Source of the DNA: JABWCK01 sp043822385
GTDB lineage: Archaea; Micrarchaeota; Micrarchaeia; Norongarragalinales; Norongarragalinaceae
Reading direction: 5' to 3'
DNA length: 41,162 nt
Assembly (NCBI GenBank): GCA_043822385.1
Contig: JBDRBT010000011.1
Span: forward strand, 1-41,162
This document shows positions 25,702 through 32,679 of the stretch, in pieces (position 1 is the stretch's first letter; every line of letters starts with the position of its first letter). The notes under the pieces are model-generated. The model had not been told where the DNA came from and did no database searches. It was given only the letters and a program-made list of their open reading frames with translations. Both the position numbers and the translations under genes were made by a program.

Positions 25702-26145
25702 TTAAACAATATTCAACTGAATCTTCTTGCTTATGTCAATACTCATCGGAACATCAAGGCAGGCTTCAAGAAACCACTTTGGTTTTGGAGCTAACGCTTT
25801 AGCAAAACCCAGTACTGCATTCCCTATTCCACCTAAGTCAGGAATCTCGTTTTGCTTTGGTAACGCAAACTCGAATTTTACTTCCTCCTGGAAATACTCT
25901 TGTTCTCCCTTCAAGGGAATTGAAACAAAATTAATTTTTTCAGTTTTTTGGGTAGTTGAAGTTTTTCCTGAAGAAAAACCAACACTCGTTTTAGTAACTT
26001 CGCCCCAAAACCGTAATTCTAATGCTTTAGCTTTCTTTGGTTTCTTTAATTTCATGCGTATAACGCCAGTTACAGTATCTCCAAGAGAATAACTCGTTTT
26101 GTCAGTCAACAACTCGATTCCGCCTTCAAACAAACCAAAAACCAA
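25702..26145 (-). CDS. Arrestin/Spo0M-like protein
   Basis: The longer open frame reads backwards into a tRNA gene and is not real. A TTG at 26145 preceded by GAGGTG (26153-26158, 7-nt spacing) gives 147 residues. The segment IELLTDKTSYSLGDTVTGVI plus KLKKPKKAKALELRFWGEV matches arrestin-like beta-sandwich proteins (SpoOM/arrestin-N), and FQEEVKFEFALP is the second-strand pattern. The function in archaea is unknown. It lies 20 nt after a tRNA-Ser gene, with no room for a separate promoter outside that gene. Confidence 0.75.
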   Translation of the reverse strand: MVFGLFEGGIELLTDKTSYSLGDTVTGVIRMKLKKPKKAKALELRFWGEVTKTSVGFSSGKTSTTQKTEKINFVSIPLKGEQEYFQEEVKFEFALPKQNEIPDLGGIGNAVLGFAKALAPKPKWFLEACLDVPMSIDISKKIQLNIV

Positions 26146-26165
26146 ATTACAACACCTCAATAAAA

Positions 26166-26302
26166 CGCCGGAGAGGAGATTCGAACTCCTGAGTCCTTGC
26201 GGACACTGGTTTTCCACAAACTTTTTCAAATTTGGCGGCCACGCACCTTTCTTAAAGGGGCGTGATTCAAGACCAGCGCAATAACCACTCTGCCACCCCG
26301 GC
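26166..26302 (-). tRNA. tRNA-Ser (anticodon UGA) with a 54-nt intron
   Basis: The minus strand folds as a type II tRNA. The acceptor stem GCCGGGG pairs with CTCCGGC (one G-U), the discriminator is G, the T-arm is AGGAG-TTCGAAT-CTCCT and the variable arm is long with a GTCC/GGAC stem. The anticodon stem is CTGGT/ACCAG and the loop is CT-TGA-AA. Exons are 26302-26266 and 26211-26166. The intron (26265-26212) is at the canonical 37/38 position, or one base earlier because of a run of A. It holds a hairpin with arms CACGC and GCGTG. The G discriminator and long arm identify serine. CCA is not encoded. Confidence 0.93.
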
Positions 26303-26319
26303 ATTCAATAATATAAAGT

Positions 26320-26327
26320 GTTTAAAC
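26320..26327 (-). promoter_or_regulatory. TATA box of the tRNA-Ser gene
   Basis: GTTTAAAC, read on the minus strand, ends 18 nt upstream of the first tRNA base, at the usual archaeal distance. It is the only clear promoter upstream of the arrestin-Brix-Pcc1-prefoldin genes as well. Confidence 0.5.
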
Positions 26328-26344
26328 GAGTTTTTAAAAAAGCG

Positions 26345-27226
26345 TTACCGGCAGTAAGAAGCAACAACCATAGCTAGGTTATACCCGTACTTGTAATTAA
26401 AATCAGATTCACTGTTTCTCGTTAACACGTCAATGGAATAATTCCAGTTAAAGCACTCCATCTTGAAGCGGTACTCGTCGTAACCATATTTGTCCGTATC
26501 ATTCATAATCAACACGAAATTATACCGGAGCGTCTCGTTCAATTGCTTTACTTTCTCTTGCTCTAAAGGAGTCCAGCCAGAGTAAACTCCGTCATACAAA
26601 TAAAAATTAAGGTAAGGCAAATTAACGTCAAGAAGCTGGTAAGTATCTTTAGCAGTAGTACCCTGGAAATACAAAGTCTTGCCTACAACTTGCTTGACTG
26701 CTGTTTGCAATTGATTAGTCATTACACTCAAGTTAGGCGTGTCAGGTAAAGGCGCTATAGTAGGATGAGGAGTTGGAGTAGGAGAAGGAGTAACCGTAGC
26801 ATTAGGCGTTGGGGTAGGATCGGTTACAGTTAATATAGTGCCATTATTGTCAATAATGAATTGTTCATCCCAACACTTAAACGTGGAGCGAATATCTATT
26901 CTACCGCAAACTTGTCCAGTAGAACAACCACACTTGCCGCAATTCTCAGTCTTGAATCCAGCTTGACAGTAAAGAGGCGGTTGGTTTGAAACGCAATCGC
27001 CTTCAGCAGTATTACCGCAAGACAAAGCAGTTTCAGGAGCTAGAGTAGCACTAGGCGTGGGAGTAACTTCAAGAGTAGCGGTGGGTATAGGAGTGGGAGT
27101 AGCGTTTGAAGGCGTGGGCGTGAATTCAGGAGTAGGCCAGGGAGTAACGGACGGCTCTGGATTAAGAAAATCAGTGCAACCAAATAAAAGTAACGAAACT
27201 AAAAGCAAACTAAAAAGTTTTTTCAC
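26345..27226 (-). CDS. Cys-rich surface lipoprotein with Thr/Pro linkers
   Basis: The 293-residue protein starts at GTG 27226 with a lipoprotein signal peptide (lipobox LLFGC, C17). A Pro/Thr linker (about 24-66), a small module with eight Cys (SCGN ... ENCGKCGCSTGQVC ... KCW, about 69-120), a second Pro/Thr linker (136-160) and a C-terminal domain of about 130 residues (from TPNLSVMTNQLQ) follow. The linkers are likely glycosylated; the Cys module is likely disulfide-bonded. The C-terminal domain is unassigned. A TATA-like GTTTAAAAT at 27247-27255 puts transcription start almost at the GTG, so the mRNA may be leaderless. Confidence 0.82.
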   Translation of the reverse strand: MKKLFSLLLVSLLLFGCTDFLNPEPSVTPWPTPEFTPTPSNATPTPIPTATLEVTPTPSATLAPETALSCGNTAEGDCVSNQPPLYCQAGFKTENCGKCGCSTGQVCGRIDIRSTFKCWDEQFIIDNNGTILTVTDPTPTPNATVTPSPTPTPHPTIAPLPDTPNLSVMTNQLQTAVKQVVGKTLYFQGTTAKDTYQLLDVNLPYLNFYLYDGVYSGWTPLEQEKVKQLNETLRYNFVLIMNDTDKYGYDEYRFKMECFNWNYSIDVLTRNSESDFNYKYGYNLAMVVASYCR

Positions 27227-27270
27227 TACAATACAACGCTAGAGTTGTTTAAAATCATTTTGCGAGAGAA

Positions 27271-27576
27271 TTAGTTTAACGTCATTTCAACGTTAACGCT
27301 TGAAGGAATACGAATACGCATTATTTCACGCAACACGCGGTCGTCAGCTTGCACTTCAACCAAGCGCTTGTGAATGCGTAACTCCCACTTTTCGTACGTG
27401 TCAGAACCATCACCGCAGGGAGTGCGCCTCGTAGAAATTTTTAGTTTCTTAGTAGGCAAAGGAACAGGCCCTTTCATTTTTACTCCTGCTTTCTCAGCGA
27501 TTTCTCTAATCTGAGTGCATACGTCGTCAAGATCTTTACAGTCTTGACTCTCTAGTTTTATTCGAGCCTTATTCAT
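27271..27576 (-). CDS. rpsJ: Ribosomal protein S10 (uS10)
   Basis: The 101-residue small-subunit protein has the family pattern ARIKLESQDCKDLDDVCTQI, GPVPLPTKKLKISTRRTP, WELRIHKRL and IPSSVNVEMTL. It lies 40 nt downstream of EF-1alpha on the same strand, the conserved archaeal tuf-rpsJ pair, here separated from the rest of the str operon. Confidence 0.96.
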   Translation of the reverse strand: MNKARIKLESQDCKDLDDVCTQIREIAEKAGVKMKGPVPLPTKKLKISTRRTPCGDGSDTYEKWELRIHKRLVEVQADDRVLREIMRIRIPSSVNVEMTLN

Positions 27577-27616
27577 GTAAAAAAACCAAAATTAAATTGG
27601 GGAAAAAGAGGGAAAA

Positions 27617-28885
27617 CTATTTCTTTGGAACAACTTCCAAAATTACTCCTGCAGCCACAGTCTGACCCATGTCCCTCATTGCAAACCTTCCTAAAGCAGG
27701 GTAATCGCTGTATTTTTCAGCGCAAACCGGCTTGGTTGGCTTGATTCTCACTATTGCAACGTCACCAGTCTTAATAAAGTCAGGATTCTTTTCAGCAGTT
27801 TGACCAGTCTTAGGGTCTTTCTTTTCTACAATCTCGACTATACTGCAAGCTAGTTGAGCAGTGTGCAAGTGAAACACTGGAGTGTAATTCTTTCCAATAG
27901 CAGTCGGATGGTTCAATACAACAATTTGTGCAGTGAATTCTTCAACAACTAACGGAGGACTGTCAGCAGTTCCTACTACAGAACCTCTTTGAATAGCTTT
28001 CTTGTCAATTCCTTTTACAGTGAAACCAATGTTGTCTCCAGGAATAGCTTTTTCTAGAGTCTTGTGGTGCATTTCAATGCTTTTTACTTCACCAGTAACG
28101 CCTTGAGGCATTATTATAATCTTGGTGTTAGGACTCAAAGTACCGGATTCAACACGGCCTACTGGAACAGTTCCTTGACCAGTAATAGTGAAGACTTCCT
28201 GAATAGGCAATCTTAAAGGCTTGTCAGTTGGCTTTACTGGAACAGTTAAAGCATCCATTGCTTCTAACAAAGTAGGGCCCGTGTACCAAGCCATTTTGTC
28301 GCTCTTTATTTTCACGTTGTCTCCAGTGTAAGCAGAGTAAGCAACAAAAGAAATCGAATCAGTCTTGTAACCCATTGGCTTTAATTTCGCAGACAACTCG
28401 GTTTTAACTTTATCGTAAGCAGCTTGATCAAAATTAACTGCATCCATCTTGTTAACTCCAATAATGAATTGGCTTACGCCTAATACTTTAAGCAAGAAAG
28501 CGTGTTCAATGGTTTGAGCTTGTACTCCTTCTTTGCCAGAACAAACTAATACTGCAGCATCTGCTTGAGAAGCGCCAGTAATCATGTTCTTGACAAAGTC
28601 CTTGTGACCAGGAGCATCAATTATCGTAAAGTAATACTTATCGGTATGGAAATCTTTATGAGCAATATCGATGGTTACACCGCGTTCACGCTCTTCCTTC
28701 AATTGATCCATAGCGAAAGCAAACTCGAAAGTAGCTTTACCTACTTTAGCTGCTTCTTCCTTCAACTTTCGTAAGTCGTTTTCACTCAATGCACCGGTTT
28801 CGTACAAGAGTCTTCCTACAGTCGTACTCTTTCCGTGGTCAACGTGACCCGTAAAGATCAAATTCAAGTGTGGTTTATCTGCCAT
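27617..28885 (-). CDS. tuf: Translation elongation factor EF-1alpha (aEF1A)
   Basis: This GTPase delivers aminoacyl-tRNA to the ribosome. From ATG 28885 the product is 422 residues (MADKPHLNLIFTGHVDHGKS). Motifs are GHVDHGKST (P-loop, 13-21), DAPGHKDF, NKMD, and C-terminal beta-barrel domains with HTAQLAC and RFAMRDMGQTVAAGVI. The frame opens 21 nt earlier, but GGAGG just upstream of the ATG supports the shorter start. It is divergent from the agmatinase-like gene across a 214-nt intergenic region. Confidence 0.97.
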   Translation of the reverse strand: MADKPHLNLIFTGHVDHGKSTTVGRLLYETGALSENDLRKLKEEAAKVGKATFEFAFAMDQLKEERERGVTIDIAHKDFHTDKYYFTIIDAPGHKDFVKNMITGASQADAAVLVCSGKEGVQAQTIEHAFLLKVLGVSQFIIGVNKMDAVNFDQAAYDKVKTELSAKLKPMGYKTDSISFVAYSAYTGDNVKIKSDKMAWYTGPTLLEAMDALTVPVKPTDKPLRLPIQEVFTITGQGTVPVGRVESGTLSPNTKIIIMPQGVTGEVKSIEMHHKTLEKAIPGDNIGFTVKGIDKKAIQRGSVVGTADSPPLVVEEFTAQIVVLNHPTAIGKNYTPVFHLHTAQLACSIVEIVEKKDPKTGQTAEKNPDFIKTGDVAIVRIKPTKPVCAEKYSDYPALGRFAMRDMGQTVAAGVILEVVPKK

Positions 28886-29035
28886 CTTGATGCCCCTCCA
28901 AAACAAATCATTATTTTTGTACTTTAAAAAAAACTAAACTTCAAGGTTCAAAATCAATAAAACGTCTTTTAAAATAGCAAAAAAGTTTTCGATTCTCAAC
29001 CCGAACGCTCTTTTCAGCGTAACATAATTGAATTA

Positions 29036-29079
29036 AAGTGTTTAAAAAACCTTTCGAAAACAATTAAACACTTGCAAGT
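29036..29079. repeat. Perfect inverted repeat and palindrome upstream of the agmatinase-like gene
   Basis: AAGTGTTTAA (29036-29045) and TTAAACACTT (29064-29073) are perfect complements around an 18-nt spacer that holds the palindrome TTTCGAAA (29052-29059). ACTTGCAAGT (29070-29079), a perfect 10-nt palindrome, follows. The left arm contains the likely TATA box (GTTTAAAA) of the gene starting at 29100, so a protein bound here would block TBP. The rest of 28886-29035 is AT-rich promoter DNA shared with EF-1alpha. Confidence 0.45.
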
Positions 29080-29099
29080 AAAACAAATACTGTATCAAC

Positions 29100-29972
29100 A
29101 TGAAAATACTGCATTCACTACCTAAAAACAATTTCGCGGGGCTAGAAGAAGAACTAACTGACTACAAAAAAGCGCGAGTAATAGTTTTTCCAGTTCCTTA
29201 CGATTCAACAGCAAGCGTAAAAGCAGGACAAAGAGAAGGCCCGCAAGCAATAATCAATGCTTCACGCTATTTGAGTTTGTATGATGAGGAAACTAAAACT
29301 AATGTTTCCAAGAAAGGAATATTCACTACTGATTTTTTGGAACCAAACCGCGGTAATGTTGAAGAAAACAATAAACGCATCCAGAAAGTAGTTACGCAAT
29401 TACTCGAAGACAAAAAATTCGTTGTTACTCTAGGCGGAGACCACAGCATTACTACCGGCGTGTTGAATGCATTTAAAGAAAAATTTTCGTTCACGCTACT
29501 TCACTTGGATGCTCACAGTGACGCTTTCGAGGAATACGAAGGTTCTGCGTTCAGTCACGCTTGCGTTGCATTCAATGCGTTAAAACAATGCGATAAAGTA
29601 GTGCAAGTAGGCATTCGCAGTACTAGCGAGGAAGAATTAAAACTAAACGAAGAAAACGTTTTCTTAATGAAGGACTTGCGAAAGAATTTTGAGGAAAACT
29701 TAGAGAAAATAATTGAAAAACTAGGAGACAAAGTTTACGTTTCACTTGACTTGGATGTACTCGACTCGTCAGTGATGCCTGCAGTTGGCACTCCAGAACC
29801 CGGTGGTTTAACTTATGAAGAATTGCTCTCGCTCTTGCGAAAAGTTTGCGAGAAACGCGAAGTAATTGGTTTTGATTGCGTTGAATTAATGCCCTTGCCA
29901 GGCAACGACGCACCTAATTATACTGCAGCGAAAATAGTTTACAAATTCTTGAGTTATAGCTTTGTCGACTAG
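29100..29972 (+). CDS. speB: Agmatinase-like ureohydrolase
   Basis: The 290-residue enzyme belongs to the arginase/agmatinase family with a two-manganese centre. Its ligands are visible: H115 in GGDHS, D137-A-H139-S-D141, and D217-L-D219 in SLDLDVLDSS, followed by PAVGTPEPGGLTYEE and GFDCVELMP. Agmatinase splits agmatine into putrescine and urea for polyamine synthesis. Other ureohydrolases share these motifs, so the substrate is inferred. Its stop (TAG in CTAG) is shared with the convergent surface-protein gene. Confidence 0.88.
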   Translation: MKILHSLPKNNFAGLEEELTDYKKARVIVFPVPYDSTASVKAGQREGPQAIINASRYLSLYDEETKTNVSKKGIFTTDFLEPNRGNVEENNKRIQKVVTQLLEDKKFVVTLGGDHSITTGVLNAFKEKFSFTLLHLDAHSDAFEEYEGSAFSHACVAFNALKQCDKVVQVGIRSTSEEELKLNEENVFLMKDLRKNFEENLEKIIEKLGDKVYVSLDLDVLDSSVMPAVGTPEPGGLTYEELLSLLRKVCEKREVIGFDCVELMPLPGNDAPNYTAAKIVYKFLSYSFVD

Positions 29973-31753
29973 ACTCGCTTATTTTTTATTTTTAGAGCTA
30001 GGCTAACAACTATCAAAAGCACTGAAACAAGCATTATTGCAGGTAGTGCAACTGACGTATTAAGCGTAAAAGGTGATAGTGGCGGGGCCGGCTTATACGG
30101 GCTCGGTACTGGCCCTACTTCAGGCTGGGCAGTTGCAATAGAAAAAGTGAATTTACATGCGCCGTTAATCCATAAACCTTTCATCTTATAAACCTCAACC
30201 CAGCTGCCATTATTTTTTGCATAATAAGATTGCAAGCAGGGTGGCGCTTGGCTCTTAAAAATATCACCAATACGCCAAAAGATGTTAATGCCAATTACGT
30301 TCGGATATCGTGACTCAATTTCGCTAATTGTTCTCACAAAATTATCAAAATTAAACCTAAAGGGAGCAGTATAATCAACACCATTATAATAAAGTATTTG
30401 TTGCCCGGTTTCTAAAGTCAACACCACCCCCACTTTTTGAATTTCTATCGGCGGCTCAAACTTACCAGTCTGAAAAGACAAATCATTCTTGTTTCCATCT
30501 ACCAACACGGTTTGTAAAAATCTGGTGCTAGTATTAAAATCAAAAGATCCGTGATAATCATAATCATAAATCAAATTCATTCCACAGTCATTTGCGCTAC
30601 CAATTCTAGTGGAAATATAAGTTGATTGAATTTTTGAATTAATTTCAAATGGTTCCTTAAAGAATTCAATTTGGTTAGGGATTACCCCCATTGGATAAAG
30701 ATAGTTATGTCCATTAAACGTATTTTCCCAGAAGAGAACATTTGTACTCGAACCCCAACTATACCCTTTTGAAGCGTCTATAAACAATCCACACATAAAA
30801 CATTTATTCGGATCTCGATAATATATCGTACCTGAAGGATTTACTTCAGCAGGCAAAGCAAACGCCCAAGGAACACTAAGCGATAAAAGCATTTTAGGTT
30901 TTCCATCTATCTCATCAGTGCGATAAGTGGAAATTCCTAAAGATTCAAAAGTATTTAGCTTAAAAGGTTCATTAAAGCTATAATTAACTTGTTTTATTTC
31001 ATTTAAGGATAAGTAATCAACAGAATCATAAAAAGGATAATCGAAACCAGTACTTACAACAGCTCGATTTAAGCCGCTTATAGTATTGGTTCCAGAACGA
31101 ACAAGACCCGCGCTGTATTCAACTCTAAAATGATAATCCTCGTACCAAGAGTCAACTGGAACTCCTACGCGAATATTCTTGGCATAACAAGTATCCTCAT
31201 GGAAAAAGCCCTGACCGCCATAACTAGTTATAAACTGAACATCATCTTTGTCTACTAAACTAGTTTCTCTACCACTAACTTCATTAAAACCATAGGCTTT
31301 TAGTACATCACTAGCATTTGTTTCTAATTCAATAGTGTTATGAACATCAAAAATAACGGTTTGTTCGTTGCTGTAAGAAAAATCTATTTTTTGTATAAGC
31401 CAATACTCATTAACAAAAGAACAATTAGTAGGGTCAGTGTTAGGCGCTAAAGTTGGAAGAGTTATTATCAAATCTAATTTCGTAGGAACCTCTTTTCCAC
31501 TATAAAGCTTAGTAACGTTTAGAGCATATCTCCCCGTCAACGGATTTATTTCTCCTTCCTCCACACTCTTTATTTTTCTATCACTACAACCAATTTCACC
31601 AACCGGCCGCAAAAGATTATTAACATAAAGTACAGTTATTCCATCTGAAGGGGTTAAAATCTGAACGGTTATTATTCTATCGTCACTAGCACTAACTAAA
31701 CCAAAAAAGGAAAAGAATAACAAAAGTCCAATCAAAAACATCTTATAATTCAT
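29969..31753 (-). CDS. Large secreted, C-terminally anchored protein of unknown function
   Basis: The 594-residue protein has a signal peptide (MNYKMFLIGLLLFFSFFGLV, cleaved near SA-SDD) and a C-terminal transmembrane helix (about 566-588) with a KIKNKRV tail after a Pro-rich stretch (GPVPSPYKPAPPLSPF). The ectodomain is rich in Tyr, Asn, Ser and aromatic beta patterns with several Cys. No domain is recognised. Codon choice (mostly GAT, AAT, TAT, TTT) differs from neighbours, which favour GAC, AAC, TAC and TTC, suggesting acquisition from elsewhere or relaxed selection. Confidence 0.75.
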   Translation of the reverse strand: MNYKMFLIGLLLFFSFFGLVSASDDRIITVQILTPSDGITVLYVNNLLRPVGEIGCSDRKIKSVEEGEINPLTGRYALNVTKLYSGKEVPTKLDLIITLPTLAPNTDPTNCSFVNEYWLIQKIDFSYSNEQTVIFDVHNTIELETNASDVLKAYGFNEVSGRETSLVDKDDVQFITSYGGQGFFHEDTCYAKNIRVGVPVDSWYEDYHFRVEYSAGLVRSGTNTISGLNRAVVSTGFDYPFYDSVDYLSLNEIKQVNYSFNEPFKLNTFESLGISTYRTDEIDGKPKMLLSLSVPWAFALPAEVNPSGTIYYRDPNKCFMCGLFIDASKGYSWGSSTNVLFWENTFNGHNYLYPMGVIPNQIEFFKEPFEINSKIQSTYISTRIGSANDCGMNLIYDYDYHGSFDFNTSTRFLQTVLVDGNKNDLSFQTGKFEPPIEIQKVGVVLTLETGQQILYYNGVDYTAPFRFNFDNFVRTISEIESRYPNVIGINIFWRIGDIFKSQAPPCLQSYYAKNNGSWVEVYKMKGLWINGACKFTFSIATAQPEVGPVPSPYKPAPPLSPFTLNTSVALPAIMLVSVLLIVVSLALKIKNKRV

Positions 31754-31807
31754 AATATTTTTACGCCTACAAACTACTAAAAACTATTGTTTCAATTACA
31801 GCCAAAA

Positions 31808-31840
31808 AGCTTAAATACAACTGTTAATATGATATTGACA
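31808..31840 (+). promoter_or_regulatory. Promoter of the chaperone operon with a palindromic operator candidate
   Basis: AAAAAGCTTAAATAC (31803-31817) fits a BRE plus TATA box. Directly downstream, TGTTAATAT (31822-31830) and ATATTGACA (31832-31840) form a palindrome with one mismatch around a central G. The predicted transcription start lies inside or at the edge of this palindrome, the typical place for an archaeal repressor operator. Confidence 0.55.
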
Positions 31841-31854
31841 CTTGGTTTTGCTGC

Positions 31855-31873
31855 ACGCCACTTCCTATGGCGT
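31855..31873 (+). promoter_or_regulatory. Hairpin in the leader of the chaperone operon
   Basis: ACGCCA (31855-31860) pairs perfectly with TGGCGT (31868-31873) across a 7-nt loop. It ends just before the ribosome binding site AAGAGGAG (31875-31882) of the first gene. It does not cover the site, so a thermosensor role is speculative. Confidence 0.4.
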
Positions 31874-31889
31874 TAAGAGGAGAAAAATA

Positions 31890-32264
31890 ATGAAAGGAAG
31901 AATAATTTTACGTAAACAAGAAGCCGACGAAGACTCAATGCTTGAAGAATTATGTAAAGACTTGGGCATTGTTTCGGGCAGGGATACAGACAAAACCATA
32001 GTTAGAGTATTCAAGGTGGTTATACAACAAAGAACGGTGGGCGGCACGGACGTAGAGAAAGCAGCGGGAATGAACCGCATTACTGCAATTCACCACTTAA
32101 ACAAGCTTCAAGACGTTGGCATAGTTGAAAAAAAAGACAATAAGTACTTGCTTCGCGGAAGCGACTTGCCGGGATTAATAACTGCATTGCAAAAACAACA
32201 AATGCAGCACTTTCAACGAATGCGTAAAATGATTGAAGTAATGGAGAAGGATTTTTATGAGTGA
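31890..32264 (+). CDS. Winged-helix transcriptional regulator of the chaperone operon
   Basis: From ATG 31890 (GAGGAG at 31877-31882) the protein has 124 residues. The N-terminal part (MKGRIILRKQEADEDSMLEEL) is followed by a winged HTH: TIVRVFKVVIQQRTVGGTDV, recognition-helix region GMNRITAIHHLNKLQDVGIV (60-79) and wing EKKDNKYLLRG. A C-terminal helix (97-120) is suited to dimerisation. Being first in an operon with grpE, dnaK and dnaJ and overlapping grpE by 8 nt, it probably represses these genes, in the role HrcA plays in bacteria. It is not HrcA by sequence. Function is inferred from context. Confidence 0.8.
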   Translation: MKGRIILRKQEADEDSMLEELCKDLGIVSGRDTDKTIVRVFKVVIQQRTVGGTDVEKAAGMNRITAIHHLNKLQDVGIVEKKDNKYLLRGSDLPGLITALQKQQMQHFQRMRKMIEVMEKDFYE

Positions 32265-32679
32265 AGAAGAATTACTAGACCAGTTGAAACGCGCAGTAGC
32301 TGAACTAGACAACTCGAGAAAGCAATGGGTAAAGGAAGCAGGAGAAATGCGCGAGTACGCTTCAAGCAAGTTAATTAACGAACTACTCCCGTTATACCAA
32401 GATTTTGAAAACGCTTTAACGCTGGGTAGTGAAGAAGAAAAAAAAGCAGTACAGCCGTTAGCAACAAAATTCTTTTCAATACTAGAAAAAAACGGGTTGA
32501 ATAAAATAGAGATAAAAAAAGGCGATTCATTCGACTTAGAAAAAATGGAGGCAGTAAAAACAATTGAAGGCGAAGAAGGAAAAATAACGGAAGTAATAAG
32601 CACGGGATTCATGTTTAAAGAAAAAGTATTGAAGCCAGCTCAAGTAGCAGTTGGCAAACAGGTGGTAAAAAATGAGTAA
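32257..32679 (+). CDS. grpE: GrpE nucleotide exchange factor
   Basis: The 140-residue protein has the GrpE layout: an N-terminal coiled coil (about 1-45), the four-helix bundle segment SSKLINELLPLYQDFENAL and a C-terminal beta domain (ISTGFMFKEKVLKPAQVAVG). It releases ADP from DnaK. It is shorter than typical bacterial GrpE at the N-terminus. Overlaps of 8 nt on both sides tie it to the regulator and dnaK. Confidence 0.93.
   Translation: MSEEELLDQLKRAVAELDNSRKQWVKEAGEMREYASSKLINELLPLYQDFENALTLGSEEEKKAVQPLATKFFSILEKNGLNKIEIKKGDSFDLEKMEAVKTIEGEEGKITEVISTGFMFKEKVLKPAQVAVGKQVVKNE

Noticed and set aside
26146..26304. N-terminal 53 codons of the long open frame ahead of the arrestin-like protein
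   Set aside because: This stretch is the tRNA-Ser gene and its intron read as protein. The real start is the TTG at 26145 with GAGGTG upstream.
26761..27150. Short repeats in the lipoprotein gene as a CRISPR or tandem array
   Set aside because: The repetition is the degenerate coding of PTPTP-type linkers, with no constant repeat-spacer structure.
27057..27242. Val/Gly-repeat open frame opposite the lipoprotein
   Set aside because: It is the antisense reading of the Thr/Pro linker codons.
31842..31889. Sixteen extra N-terminal residues of the winged-helix regulator
   Set aside because: They cover the leader hairpin and ribosome binding site. ATG 31890 follows GAGGAG at the right distance.
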